Counted from the first letter of the stretch, positions 27,311-38,204 are shown. The stretch: 64,000 nucleotides of DNA from Pelomonas asaccharophilus_A (GCF_031458115.1 NZ_JAVDXV010000001.1:1-64000), one strand, 5' to 3'. The notes: generated by a model not told the origin, from the letters alone. Program-made: numbers and translations.

Positions 27311-28951
27311 TCACTGGTAGGCCCGGATGTCCTTGAACACCGCGTACAGCGGCGTCTTGCGCGCGTCGAACACCTTGCCGCCGGTGATGGTCACCAGCTC
27401 CTTCAGGTCGGCCTCGCCGGCTTCGCCGAACAACACCATGAAGACCGGGATGCCGCGCACATCCTCCGGCAACTGCTCATAGGCGCGCTTGAAGTCTTCC
27501 AGCTTGCGGCCCACGGTGTTCTTGCCGTCGGTGAAGGCAACCACCGAGTACTGGTAGTCGGGCCGGCGCTGGCGTTCTTCCAGCATGTGCTGCAGGCCGG
27601 CCAGCACCGCGTCGTACAAGGCCGTGCCGCCGGCCATCTTCAACTCGTCGGCCGTGTCGCGCACGCGCTTCAACTCGGCGAGCTTGGCTTCGGTGTCCAC
27701 CTGCGGAGCCACGCCCTTGGCCACCTTGCTGCCGGCCGGGATCTCGAACGGCACCGGCGCGCGCGGCGCATTGCTGAACGGCAGGAACCACAGCCGCTCG
27801 CGGTTGGTCAGCTTGGCGACGCGGCCGGTCAGCGATGCGTCGGCGCCGGCCAGGTAGTGGATGGCCTCCACCAGCTGCTCACGCCGCTGGCCCTGCATGC
27901 TGCCGCTGGTGTCCAGCACGAAGGTGCTGGCGATGGGCTTGCGGAACTCGTTGAGATACGCGTCGATGAGGCCATCGGCCAGTTGGCGGTCGGGCGAGAA
28001 CGGCAACTCCACCTGGAAGCCCAGCGGCGGCAGGAGGTCGGCCACGCGGCTTGCGACCTCGGCGCGCATGGGCCGGCGCAGCGTCTGGCGCGCCAGCCAC
28101 AGTTGGGCCTCGTCGCCCTTCAGGTAGTCCACCACCTTCAGGTAGTCGGCGCGGCGCTGCTCGTTCAGCAGCATTAGCGGGTAGTCGGCCGTGGACACGC
28201 CCTCGAACGGGTAGATCAGGTGCAACGGCTCGCGCAGCTTGCCGCTGGCGTTGAGTGACAGCAGCCAGCTCTCGTAGTTGATGAAGGCGTTGGCGCGCGT
28301 GCCCTGCTGCTTGATGAACTGCTCGGCCAGATACGTGGAGTTGTCGCCGACGATCTTGTAGCCCTTCAGGAAGTCGGCAATCGCGCCACGGTCCACGTCG
28401 GCGGCGCTGAGCGCCTCGCCCTTGCCGCCGGCCGCGGCGACCACGCCCAGCAGCGCCATGAAGCCCTGGTTGCTCGTCGCCGGGTTGGACAGCGCGTACT
28501 GCAGCTGGCCAGCCTTGGCCGCGCGGGCGATGTCGGCCCAGGTCATCTTGGTGCCGGGCTTGTCCCAGCCGTGGCGGGCCGCATCGCTTTTGCTGACGCC
28601 CACGGCGATGGGCGACAGCATGATCTTCTCCTGCACCTTGACCTTGCCCTGGCCGGCCGCATCGCTGAGCAGGTACTTGGCGTTGGCGAACCAGGCTGCG
28701 TCCGCCTGCGATCCGCTCAGCACCTCCTGCGTGCTCTCCATCGTGCCGCCGAAGCGGAACTGCACGTCCACGCCGGTGGCCGCGCGGATCTTGGCGGCCA
28801 GCGGCTCGATGTCCTTCAGGTCGCTGGTGGCCAGCACCTGCAGCGCGGGCCCGGCGCTGGCGGGTGCCGGGGCGGCGGGCGAAGTGGGCTCATCCTTCTT
28901 GCCGCAGGCGGCCAGCAGGCAGAGGGCCAACAGGAATACGGTACGACGCAT
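27311..28951 (-). CDS. Lipoprotein with substrate-binding and von Willebrand factor A domains
   Basis: This 546-residue protein has a lipoprotein signal (LLALCLLAAC, Cys near residue 16), a Pro/Ala linker, a type 2 periplasmic-binding domain (about residues 38-310, LQVLATSDLKDIEPLAAKIRAATGVDV) and a VWA domain (about 335-540). The VWA metal site is intact: DTSGSM, the Thr in GGTALYD, and TDGKN. Such a fusion could bind a ligand and a protein partner outside the inner membrane. I start at the ATG at 28951, which shares a base with the upstream stop. It is the second gene of the TelA operon. Confidence 0.85.
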   Translation of the reverse strand: MRRTVFLLALCLLAACGKKDEPTSPAAPAPASAGPALQVLATSDLKDIEPLAAKIRAATGVDVQFRFGGTMESTQEVLSGSQADAAWFANAKYLLSDAAGQGKVKVQEKIMLSPIAVGVSKSDAARHGWDKPGTKMTWADIARAAKAGQLQYALSNPATSNQGFMALLGVVAAAGGKGEALSAADVDRGAIADFLKGYKIVGDNSTYLAEQFIKQQGTRANAFINYESWLLSLNASGKLREPLHLIYPFEGVSTADYPLMLLNEQRRADYLKVVDYLKGDEAQLWLARQTLRRPMRAEVASRVADLLPPLGFQVELPFSPDRQLADGLIDAYLNEFRKPIASTFVLDTSGSMQGQRREQLVEAIHYLAGADASLTGRVAKLTNRERLWFLPFSNAPRAPVPFEIPAGSKVAKGVAPQVDTEAKLAELKRVRDTADELKMAGGTALYDAVLAGLQHMLEERQRRPDYQYSVVAFTDGKNTVGRKLEDFKRAYEQLPEDVRGIPVFMVLFGEAGEADLKELVTITGGKVFDARKTPLYAVFKDIRAYQ

Positions 28952-30075
28952 CACTGGTTCATCTCCCGGCTGACGATGTCGATCATTTCAAACATCAAGT
29001 CGAACCCTGGCGGGTCGATGACCTGGTTCATGCGTACATCCACGGCCAGCCCGGCCTTCTCGGCGGCGGCCGTGAACGCGGCGGTGTCGCCGGTGCGGAA
29101 ACCCTGCTCCAGCGCGACGGCCTGCAGCGTCTTGTCGGCGGCGAGCCGCTCGGCCAGCAGGCGGGCACGGTCGCTCATCGCGACGAACACGATCTTGTTG
29201 ATGATGGTGGGCTGCGGGTACATCAGCACCATCTCCGGCCGCACGCCACCTTTTTGCGCCTGCGCCAGCATCTGGCTCTCGTAGATGAACGTCAGCGGCG
29301 TCTTGCCCATGCCGATGGACAGGTAGTCGTCGAACGCGCCGTTGACGTAGTTCTCCTGGAAGCCCTGGCGCTTGAACAGCTCCGCCAGCTGACCCGCGTA
29401 CTTCACGGCAGCGCCGCGGTCGGCCACCACGTCGCCGTGCAGCGCGGCCGACGTCAGCGCCAGGTACATCGCCGCGGAGTTGCTGCGGCGGATGTCGGTG
29501 GTGGACACCAGCACGCTGCGCGACACCGCGTAGTCGTCGCTGGCCTTCAGGTCGCGCCAGCGCTGCTTGGCCAGCATGGCGCGCGTCAGCTTCTCCATGT
29601 CCAGCGCATAGACGCGCGGCGCGCCGGGCTTGGCGATGCCGTTGGCGGCCAGGATCTTCGCGATCGGCTCCCACGAGGCCACCACCAGCGGCGTGTGGAA
29701 GGGCGAGGTCTGCGTGGCCGCCTTGCCGGCCTTGCGGGCGGCGTCGGCAATCATGTTGGCGGCGACGACGCCACTGGCGAGGAAGAAGTCCGGCTGGTCG
29801 GCGCCGCCGATGCGGGCCGCCATGTCGCGGCTGCCCACGCGGGCCACCTGCACCGGCAGCTTGGCCTGGGCCAGCGCACGGATGACCCGCTCGTCCTTGA
29901 ACAGCGGCTCCATCTCCACCGTGATCATGCCCCTCAGCGGCTCGGCGCTCGCGATGGCTGCCTGCTCCTGCGCGATCAGCCGGTTTTCGTCGTTGCTGCG
30001 CAGGGCAAAGAAGAGGGCGCCGCCAAACAGCGCCAGCAGAACCAGGGTGCCGATCAGGCGTTTCGCGTTGTTCAT
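28951..30075 (-). CDS. Membrane-anchored solute-binding-like protein of the TelA operon
   Basis: This 374-residue protein has an N-terminal membrane anchor (about residues 7-25, without an obvious cleavage site) and an extracytoplasmic domain that looks like a type 2 periplasmic binding protein (FFLASGVVAANMIADAARKAGKA, LTFIYESQMLAQAQKGG). No transporter genes are linked, so it may act as a sensor or structural partner rather than in import. It is the first gene of the operon with the VWA lipoprotein, XpaC-like and TelA genes; the stop overlaps the next start. It is divergent from pyrC with 72 bases between starts. The precise family is unknown to me. Confidence 0.72.
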   Translation of the reverse strand: MNNAKRLIGTLVLLALFGGALFFALRSNDENRLIAQEQAAIASAEPLRGMITVEMEPLFKDERVIRALAQAKLPVQVARVGSRDMAARIGGADQPDFFLASGVVAANMIADAARKAGKAATQTSPFHTPLVVASWEPIAKILAANGIAKPGAPRVYALDMEKLTRAMLAKQRWRDLKASDDYAVSRSVLVSTTDIRRSNSAAMYLALTSAALHGDVVADRGAAVKYAGQLAELFKRQGFQENYVNGAFDDYLSIGMGKTPLTFIYESQMLAQAQKGGVRPEMVLMYPQPTIINKIVFVAMSDRARLLAERLAADKTLQAVALEQGFRTGDTAAFTAAAEKAGLAVDVRMNQVIDPPGFDLMFEMIDIVSREMNQ

Positions 30076-30147
30076 GATGTGAGGAAGCCGTCTCCTTTTC
30101 GATCAGGTGCGGAGTGTGCATCCTTCCGGCGACGACAATCCGCCCTC

Positions 30148-31191
30148 ATGAGTGACATCCTTACCCTCACCCGTCCTGACGACTGGCACTTGCACCTGCG
30201 CGACGAAGCGGCGCTTGCCAGCGTGCTGCCGTACAGCGCGCGCCAGTTCGCCCGCGCCATCGTCATGCCCAACCTGCGCCCGCCGGTCACGACCGCCGCG
30301 CAGGCCGTGGCCTACCGCGAGCGCATCCTGGCCGCGCTGCCTAAATCGGGTCCAGGCCTGGACTTCCAGCCGCTGATGACGATGTACCTGACGGACAACA
30401 CGCCGCCGGACGAGATCAAGCGTGCCAAGGAGGCAGGCGTCATCGCGCTGAAGCTGTACCCGGCCGGCGCCACCACCAACAGCGACGCCGGCGTGACCGA
30501 CCTGCGCAAGACCTACGCGACGCTGGAGGCCATGCAGCGCGAAGGCCTGCTGTTCCTCGTGCACGGCGAGGTGACCGACGCCGACATCGACCTGTTCGAC
30601 CGTGAGGCCGTGTTCGTCGACCGCGTCATGGGCCCGCTGCGCGCGGCCATGCCCGAGCTGAAGATCGTCATGGAGCACCTGACGACGCGCGAAGGCGTTC
30701 AGTACGTGGCGGGCAGCGACCGCTTCACGGCCGCCACCATCACGCCGCAGCACCTGCTGTTCAACCGCAACGCCATCTTCACCGGCGGCCTGCGCCCGCA
30801 CTACTACTGCCTGCCCGTGCTCAAGCGCGAGGAGCACCGCCAGGCGCTGCTGCAAGCCGTGGCCTCGGGATCCGCCAAGTTCTTCCTCGGCACCGACAGC
30901 GCGCCGCATGCGTCGCAGCTGAAGGAGGCCGCGGTCTGCGGTGCCGGCTGCTTCACGGCGCTGTCGGCGCTGGAGCTGTATGCCGAGGCCTTCGAGGGCA
31001 TCGGCGCGCTGGACAAGCTCGAAGCCTTCGCCAGCCACCACGGCCCCGACTTCTACGGCCTGCCGCGCAACACCGGCACCGTCACGCTGAAGCGCGAGTC
31101 GTGGACGCTGCCCACCGCCGTGCCCTTTGGCGAGGCCCAACTGAAGCCGCTGCGCGGCGGCGAGACGCTGAACTGGAAACTGATCGCATGA
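30148..31191 (+). CDS. pyrC: Dihydroorotase
   Basis: This 347-residue enzyme is a class II (E. coli-type) dihydroorotase, which interconverts carbamoyl-aspartate and dihydroorotate in pyrimidine synthesis. Metal-site residues are visible: the HLHLR pair near residue 14, the carbamylated lysine in ALKLYPAGAT (about residue 102), histidines in VHGEV and MEHLTT, and the aspartate in GTDSAPH. Length matches the family. The ATG at 30148 begins the family sequence MSDILTLTRPDDWHLHLRD. It starts a five-gene run in which each following gene overlaps the previous stop. Confidence 0.96.
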   Translation: MSDILTLTRPDDWHLHLRDEAALASVLPYSARQFARAIVMPNLRPPVTTAAQAVAYRERILAALPKSGPGLDFQPLMTMYLTDNTPPDEIKRAKEAGVIALKLYPAGATTNSDAGVTDLRKTYATLEAMQREGLLFLVHGEVTDADIDLFDREAVFVDRVMGPLRAAMPELKIVMEHLTTREGVQYVAGSDRFTAATITPQHLLFNRNAIFTGGLRPHYYCLPVLKREEHRQALLQAVASGSAKFFLGTDSAPHASQLKEAAVCGAGCFTALSALELYAEAFEGIGALDKLEAFASHHGPDFYGLPRNTGTVTLKRESWTLPTAVPFGEAQLKPLRGGETLNWKLIA

Positions 31192-32084
31192 CCACGAACA
31201 AGAAGGTCGCCTTCCTCGTCGACTTCGACAACGTCGCCACCGACGTCATCGAGCAAGCGCTGAACGCCGTGTTCAAGGACTACGGCGCCGCCCACATCCG
31301 CCGCGCCTACTGCAACGCCGAACAGGCGCACCACAGCCAGGCTTTCATGAAGCGCCTGGGCCTGCGCGCCATCGTCAACCTGGCCATCGGCAAGAACTCC
31401 ACCGACATCGCACTGGCTGCCGATGCGATGGACATCGCCATCACCGAGAAGCCCGACATCATCGTGCTGGTGTCGTCCGACAGCGACTTCGCGCCGCTGG
31501 TGCTGCGCCTGCGCGAAAAGGGTGCCTGGCTGCGCGGCTTCGGCCAGTACGGCAAGACCGGCGAGGGCGTCATCCAGATCTACGACCAGTTCAACGAGCT
31601 GGCGCACGACAGCGGCCGTTCCTCGACCAAATCTGCGCCCAAGCCGGCGGCCAAGCGCGAACGGCCGGCCCGCAAGGCCGCCGAACCCAAGCCGGCCGCC
31701 AGAAAGGTGGCCGAGGCCAAGGCGGCGGCGCCCGCGTCCAAGCCGACACCGGCACCTGCGCCCGTTGCCGTGGAGAAGCCGGCCCCGGCGCCCGCTGCCA
31801 AGCCCACGCCGGCCCCCGCCGCTGCGAAGCCGGCGCCCAAGGCCGCACCCGCGCCGGTGGATCCCAACGTCGCCGCCGCCAAGGAGATCAACGCGGTGCT
31901 GTCGCTGCTGCCCAAGCTCGCCGACGGCCAGTGGCACGACCTCGGCGCCGCCGCCAAGGTGCTGAAGGAGGCCGGCCTGCTGCCCAAGTCGGCGCCGTCC
32001 ACCAAGCTGTTCCGCAAGCATCCGCAGGCCTTTCAGCTGCAGCCCGAGAAGCAGCCCAACCAGGTGCGCTTCGGGCACGGTTGA
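31188..32084 (+). CDS. NYN domain protein with low-complexity linker
   Basis: This 298-residue protein has an N-terminal NYN (PIN-like RNase) domain of the LabA/DUF88 type at about residues 1-145, with the acidic residues expected for metal binding (FLVDFDNV, NSTDIALAADAMDIA, LVSSDSDFAPL). A Lys/Pro/Ala-rich linker (about residues 150-225) leads to a small C-terminal domain (about 230-298) that resembles the OST-HTH/LOTUS fold found in many NYN proteins. It is probably an RNA-binding or RNA-cleaving protein; substrates are unknown. Its ATG overlaps the pyrC stop (ATGA). Confidence 0.85.
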   Translation: MTTNKKVAFLVDFDNVATDVIEQALNAVFKDYGAAHIRRAYCNAEQAHHSQAFMKRLGLRAIVNLAIGKNSTDIALAADAMDIAITEKPDIIVLVSSDSDFAPLVLRLREKGAWLRGFGQYGKTGEGVIQIYDQFNELAHDSGRSSTKSAPKPAAKRERPARKAAEPKPAARKVAEAKAAAPASKPTPAPAPVAVEKPAPAPAAKPTPAPAAAKPAPKAAPAPVDPNVAAAKEINAVLSLLPKLADGQWHDLGAAAKVLKEAGLLPKSAPSTKLFRKHPQAFQLQPEKQPNQVRFGHG

Positions 32085-32784
32085 TGGTCTTGCCGGACTG
32101 GGCACAGCCCTGGTTCGCGCCCTACCGCGACGTCGCCGCACCGGTCTTCGAGCGGCTGGCAGGTGGTGCGCCGGTGCACGAGGCGCTGGGTCATCAGCGT
32201 TTCGAACCCGCCGGCTCGCTGGCCCTGGGCTACGAGCAGCATGTCGCCGCCACCGGCCGCGTACCGACGCGCGACAACGCCCATGACCTGTTCAACGGGC
32301 TGGTGTGGCTGCGCAACCCTGCGTTCAAGACGGCGTTGAACCGCGCCCACGTGGCCGCGCCGCCCGCGCCGCCGGGCCAGCGTGGCCCGCTGCGCGACGC
32401 GCTGACGTTGCTGGATGAGAGCGGCCTGCTGCTCGTGGCGCCGCCCGGGCTGCGGCAGGCATTGGGTGAGCGTGACTGGGTGGCCTTGTTCCTGACGCAT
32501 CGCGAGCTGTGGCGCGGCGCGCGCATGCTGGTCGTGGGCCATGCGCTGCTGGAGAAGCTGCTCGCGCCGCGCAAGCCGCTGTGTGCCCGCGTGCTGCTGG
32601 TCGACGACCTTCGGGAGCCTCGCTTGCCGGCCGCGCTGGTGCCCGCCGATCTGCCGCCGCTGCCGGTGCTGGGAATCCCTGGGTGGTGGGCGCCCAATGC
32701 GTCACGCGAGTTCTATGCTGACGACCGGGTCTTCCGCAAACCCAGGCTAGCATCGGCGCCCGCCCTGGGAGGTGTCGCTTGCTG

Positions 32785-32785
<1 letters not shown>
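32084..32785 (+). CDS. DUF3025 family protein
   Basis: This 233-residue cytoplasmic protein matches DUF3025, a proteobacterial family of unknown function. Recognisable stretches are the ALGHQRFEPAGSLALGYEQHVAATGRVPTRDNAHDLFNGLVWLRNP region, rich in conserved His and Asn, and the FLTHRELWRGARMLVVGHALLEKL region. There are no membrane helices. It starts at the ATG at 32084, which shares a base with the NYN stop, and it overlaps the start of the protease gene at its end. The operon places it beside RNA-related and envelope genes without indicating a role. Confidence 0.82.
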
Positions 32786-34151
<1,366 letters not shown>

Positions 34152-34152
<1 letters not shown>

Positions 34153-35144
34153 TGTCTGCCGTGCCTCCCGTCGCTGCCGTCGTCGAACTGCTGGGCCGCG
34201 ATGGCCGCGCCACGCTGGTGCAGCGCGTGATGCGCTGGCCAGCCCGCATCGGCCGCTCGCCGGCCTGCGACATCGTGCTGGACGACGCCCATCTGGCCGC
34301 CGAGCACGCCGAGCTGCAGTGGCGCCCCGAGGGCGGCGCACGCCTGCAACTGCTGGACAGCCGCAACGGCGGCAGCGTGGCCGGCAAGCGACTGAAGGCC
34401 GGCGATCTGGCCGACCTGCCCGGTGGCGGCGCCTTCCACCTGGCCGGCGCGTCCCTCAGGCTGCGCACCAGCGACGACGCGCTGGCGCCGGAGCAGATGA
34501 TGGTCGTGCAGCAGGCCCGCCACTGGGCGCTGCTGCCCGGTCTGCTGCTGGCCATGCTGTTCTTCCAATGGGTGGACCGCTGGAGCGCCGTCGACCCCGA
34601 CGCGCGCTGGGTCGACTACGCCGCGCCGCTGCTGGGGCCGCTGGCCTTCGTGCTGGCCTGGGCGGGACTGTGGTCGCTGGCCAGCCAGATCTTCCAGCAC
34701 CGCTTCCCGTTCACGGTCCATCTGCGCCGGGCGCTGCTGGTCATCGTCGCGCTGCAGGTGCTGGAGTGGGTGCTGCCAGCCATCGCCTATGCGCTGTCGT
34801 GGCCGCGCCTGATGGTGCTGGACGCGCTGGCCATGCCGGTGGGCAGTGCGGCGCTGGTGGCCTGGCATGCGCGGCTGGTCTGGCCCGGCGCGCGGCGCAC
34901 GCTGAACATCGGCATCACGGCGCTGCTGCTGCTGGCCCTGGGCCTGCAGGTGGGCAGCCGCCAGGAGCAGCAGTATGTGTTCGGCCCGCCCTACCTGGCC
35001 AGCCTGCCGCCGCCGGCACTGCGCCTGGTGTCGCCCAAGCCGCCCGAGACGCTGATCGACTCGCTGAAGCCCTTGAAGGACGACCTGGCCCGCCAGGCAC
35101 GCAAGGACAACGAGGGCGAGGGCGACGACGGCGGCGACGAGTGA
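34152..35144 (+). CDS. FHA domain-containing membrane protein
   Basis: This 330-residue protein has an N-terminal forkhead-associated domain (about residues 20-100, with RIGRSPACDIVLDDAHLAAEHAEL and DSRNGGSVAGKRL) followed by about six membrane helices (about 120-275) and an acidic, charged C-terminus (GEGDDGGDE). FHA domains bind phosphothreonine, so it may link a Ser/Thr kinase signal to the membrane, though no kinase is encoded here. Its ATG overlaps the protease stop (TGATG), so the two are probably co-translated; the pair may form a signalling or quality-control unit. It ends directly against the convergent cysK stop. Confidence 0.85.
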
Positions 35145-36062
35145 TCAGGCCGCCGGCAGGAAGCCGTCGACCGACAGGTAGCGCTCGCCGGTGTCGTAGT
35201 TGAAGCCCAGCACGCGGGCGCCCGCGGGCAGGTCAGGCAGTTTCTGTGCAATGGCGGCCAGCGTGGCGCCGCTGGAGATGCCCACCAGCAGGCCTTCCTC
35301 GCGGGCGCAGCGGCGGGCGTACTCGCGCGCCGCCTCGGCCTCGACCTGGATGACGCCGTCCAGCAGCGCGGTGTCCAGCACCGCCGGGATGAAGCCGGCA
35401 CCGATGCCCTGGATGGGATGCGGGCTGGGCTGGCCACCGCTGATGACGGGCGACGCGCTGGGTTCCACCGCATAGACCTTCAGCTGCGGCCAGGCCGCCT
35501 TCAGCTCCTGCGCGCAGCCGGTGATGTGGCCGCCGGTGCCCACGCCGGTGATCAGCGCGTCCAGGCCGTCGGGGAAGTCGGCCAGGATCTCCTGCGCCGT
35601 GGCCTTCACGTGAACGGCCGGATTGGCCGGGTTCTCGAACTGCTGCGGCATCCATGAGCCCGGGTGCTGTTCCAGCAACTCGCGGGCGCGGGCGATTGCG
35701 CCCTTCATGCCCTTCTCGCGCGGCGTCAGGTCGAAGCTGGCGCCGTAGGCCAGCATCAGCCGGCGGCGCTCGACGCTCATGCTGTCGGGCATCACGAGGA
35801 TGAGCCGGTAGCCCTTGACGGCCGCCACCATGGCCAGGCCCACGCCGGTGTTGCCCGAGGTGGGTTCCACGATGGTGCCGCCCGGCTTCAGCAGGCCGCG
35901 GGCCTCGGCGTCCTCGATCATGGACAGCGCGATGCGGTCCTTGATGGAGCCGCCTGGGTTGCTGCGCTCCGATTTGACCCACACCTCGGCGTCGCCGAAC
36001 AGGCGCTGCAGCCGGATGTGAGGGGTGTTGCCGATGGTGTCGAGAACGCTGCGGGCCTTCAT
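35145..36062 (-). CDS. cysK: Cysteine synthase A (O-acetylserine sulfhydrylase)
   Basis: This 305-residue PLP-dependent enzyme makes cysteine from O-acetylserine and sulfide. It has the PLP lysine region (SNPGGSIKDRIA), the substrate loop PTSGNTGVG and the glycine-rich GVGTGGHITG. It fits CysK/CysM family length. CysK versus CysM cannot be settled with certainty from the sequence, but the overall pattern favours the CysK branch. It starts at the ATG at 36062, divergent from rnpB, so its leader overlaps the rnpB promoter region. It is not in an operon. Confidence 0.88.
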   Translation of the reverse strand: MKARSVLDTIGNTPHIRLQRLFGDAEVWVKSERSNPGGSIKDRIALSMIEDAEARGLLKPGGTIVEPTSGNTGVGLAMVAAVKGYRLILVMPDSMSVERRRLMLAYGASFDLTPREKGMKGAIARARELLEQHPGSWMPQQFENPANPAVHVKATAQEILADFPDGLDALITGVGTGGHITGCAQELKAAWPQLKVYAVEPSASPVISGGQPSPHPIQGIGAGFIPAVLDTALLDGVIQVEAEAAREYARRCAREEGLLVGISSGATLAAIAQKLPDLPAGARVLGFNYDTGERYLSVDGFLPAA

Positions 36063-36087
36063 GCGGGCTCCTGTCTGGGCTTGCGGG

Positions 36088-36100
36088 GATAATCGCTAGT
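36088..36100 (+). promoter_or_regulatory. Predicted -10 region of the rnpB promoter
   Basis: GATAAT at 36088-36093 lies seven bases before the predicted 5' end of the RNase P RNA at 36101. No good -35 is seen at standard spacing, so a strong promoter is uncertain. It overlaps the upstream leader of the divergent cysK gene. Confidence 0.5.
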
Positions 36101-36442
36101 GTGAAGCAAGCCAGACCGCCGCTGGGGCAGGCGTGGAAACACGGCCCTGGAGGAAGGTCCGGACTGCATAGAGCGGCGTAGCAGCTAACGGCTGCCCGGC
36201 GAAAGCCGAGGATCAGAGCAACAGAGACGAGTCAAGTCGGGCTTCGGCCTGACTTGGGTGAAACGGGCAATCTCTACGCGCAGCAACACCAAGTAGGCCA
36301 GCGTTGATGCGGCTCGCAGAGCTGGCGGGTAGGTGGCACCGAGCCGGGCAGTGATGTCCGGCCCAGAGGAATGGCGGTCACGCCGTCCGACCCGTAAGGG
36401 AAGGGTGGTGCACAGAATCCGGCCTATCGGCTTGCTTCACTC
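36101..36442 (+). ncRNA. rnpB: RNase P RNA, bacterial type A
   Basis: The transcript is about 340 bases and opens with GUGAAGCAAGCC, whose complement (GGCUUGCUUCAC) closes the 3' end, forming the P1 helix. The universal CR blocks are present: GGAGGAAGGUCCGGAC near 36150, and ACAGAAUCCGGCCUAU near 36413. The RNA is the catalytic subunit that removes tRNA 5' leaders. The protein partner RnpA is not in the window. The end points are the P1 helix; a U-rich run follows. Confidence 0.95.
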
Positions 36443-36455
36443 TTTTCTTGCGCAC

Positions 36456-36488
36456 TAGGGCCTGCCTCCGTCGTGTTGACAGGCCCTA
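36456..36488. repeat. Inverted repeat downstream of rnpB
   Basis: TAGGGCCTG at 36456-36464 pairs with CAGGCCCTA at 36480-36488 across a 15-base loop. There is no T-run, so it is not a classic terminator; it could assist 3' end formation of RNase P RNA. The next stretch up to 36632 also holds a CCCCC/GGGGG pair near 36526-36548. Confidence 0.4.
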
Positions 36489-36632
36489 ACGCGGCGTTAG
36501 CGGCGAGATTTCACGCCGCCCTCTCCCAACCCCCTGGATTTCGGGGGGTGTGTCGCCGACATTGAATCGTGTGGTCGGCGCGCGTCTGCCCAACCGTGCC
36601 TTGGTAGTTTTTCGGGCGCACAGGGAGAAGAA

Positions 36633-38204
36633 ATGAGATTCCAACAACTGAAGCTGAAGTCCAAGCTGATGCTGGGCTTTGCGCTGCTGGCCGCGGTGGT
36701 GCTGGTCGTGTCCGGCCTGGCGCTGACCTCGCTGAGTCGGTCCAACGACCGCTTCGCGAACTATTTGCAGGGCGTGGGCGCCCGCGAGCGGCTGGTCGTC
36801 GACATCCGTGGCGCGGCGACGCGGCGTGCCATTGCGGCGCGCAATCTGGTGCTGGTCACCGAGCCGGCGGACCGCGAGGCCGAGAAGGCCTTGGTGACCA
36901 AGGCCCATGCCGACGTGGGCCAGTCGCTGGCACGCCTGAAGGCGGTGATCGCCGCTGCCGGCGACATCTCGGCGCGTGATCGCGCGCTGGTAGCCGAGAT
37001 GGACCGCGTGGAGGCCCTGTACGGCCCCATCGCGCTGGACATCGTCGGCAAGGCGCTGGACGGCCAGGGCCAGGCGGCCATCGCGAAGATGAATGCCGAG
37101 TGCCGCCCGCTGCTGGCGGCGCTGCTGAAGGCGACCAACGACTATGTGGACTACGAGCATGCCCAGGCCGACGAGCGCGTGCAGCAGGCGGCCGACGCCT
37201 ATGCCGGCGACCAGATGACGATGCTGGTGGCCAGCGTCACGGCCATCCTTGCCGCCGGTCTGATGGGCTGGGCGCTGAGCAATGCCGTCACGCGGCCGCT
37301 GCTGCGCGCCGTGCGGCTGGCCGAGGCCGTCGCGTCCGGGGATCTCAGCTTCGACATTGAGGTGGACCGCCAGGATGAGTTGGGCCAGTTGCTGGCCGCC
37401 CTCAAGCGCATGAACGAGGGTCTGGTGGGCATGGTGGGGCGCGTGCGGCAGTCGGCCGACAGCATCGCTACCGCGACGCAGGAGATCGCGTCGGGCAACC
37501 ACGATCTGTCCAGCCGCACCGAGCAGCAGGCCGCGGCGCTGCAGCAGACGGCGGCGTCCATGCAGCAGATGACGTCCACCGTGCAGCAGACGGCCGAAAG
37601 CTCGCGCCAGGCCAGCCAGATCGCCAGCGCCGCCACCGAGGTGGCAGGCCGCGGCGGCGACGTGGTGCAGCGCGTGGTCGAGACCATGGGCCAGATCAGC
37701 GACTCCAGCCGCAAGATCGTGGACATCATCGGCACCATCGATGGCATCGCTTTCCAGACCAACATCCTGGCGCTGAATGCGGCCGTCGAGGCGGCGCGCG
37801 CTGGCGAGCAGGGCCGCGGCTTCGCCGTGGTGGCCGGCGAGGTGCGGGCGCTGGCGCAGCGCAGCGCGCAGGCGGCCAAGGAGATCAAGTCGCTGATCGG
37901 CGCCAGCGTCGAGAAGGTGGAGACCGGCAGCCGGCTGGTGGGCGAGGCCGGCACGACGATGGGTGACATCGTCGGTCAGGTGCGTCGCATGACGGACCTG
38001 ATGGCCGAGATCAACGCATCGGCCAACGAGCAGAGTTCGGGCATCGGCCAGGTCAACCAGGCGGTCGCATCCATCGACCAGGGCACGCAGCAGAACGCGG
38101 CACTGGTGGAGGAAAGCGCCGCCGCGGCCGAGAGTCTGCGGAATCAGGCGGCCGGGCTGCTGGAGGTCATTGCGCAGTTCAAGACGGCGCCGCAGCACGG
38201 CTGA
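36633..38204 (+). CDS. Methyl-accepting chemotaxis protein (four-helix-bundle sensor)
   Basis: This 523-residue chemoreceptor has a first membrane helix (about residues 12-34), a periplasmic helical sensory region (about 35-188), a second helix (about 190-214), a HAMP linker (about 215-268) and a cytoplasmic signalling domain with the hairpin tip (NAAVEAARAGEQGRGFAVVAGEVRALAQRSAQAAKEIK, residues about 380-420). It senses an unknown ligand and controls CheA. The C-terminus ends FKTAPQHG and lacks the NWETF-like tail that tethers CheR in some receptors. It is monocistronic, starting at the ATG at 36633. Confidence 0.94.
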   Translation: MRFQQLKLKSKLMLGFALLAAVVLVVSGLALTSLSRSNDRFANYLQGVGARERLVVDIRGAATRRAIAARNLVLVTEPADREAEKALVTKAHADVGQSLARLKAVIAAAGDISARDRALVAEMDRVEALYGPIALDIVGKALDGQGQAAIAKMNAECRPLLAALLKATNDYVDYEHAQADERVQQAADAYAGDQMTMLVASVTAILAAGLMGWALSNAVTRPLLRAVRLAEAVASGDLSFDIEVDRQDELGQLLAALKRMNEGLVGMVGRVRQSADSIATATQEIASGNHDLSSRTEQQAAALQQTAASMQQMTSTVQQTAESSRQASQIASAATEVAGRGGDVVQRVVETMGQISDSSRKIVDIIGTIDGIAFQTNILALNAAVEAARAGEQGRGFAVVAGEVRALAQRSAQAAKEIKSLIGASVEKVETGSRLVGEAGTTMGDIVGQVRRMTDLMAEINASANEQSSGIGQVNQAVASIDQGTQQNAALVEESAAAAESLRNQAAGLLEVIAQFKTAPQHG

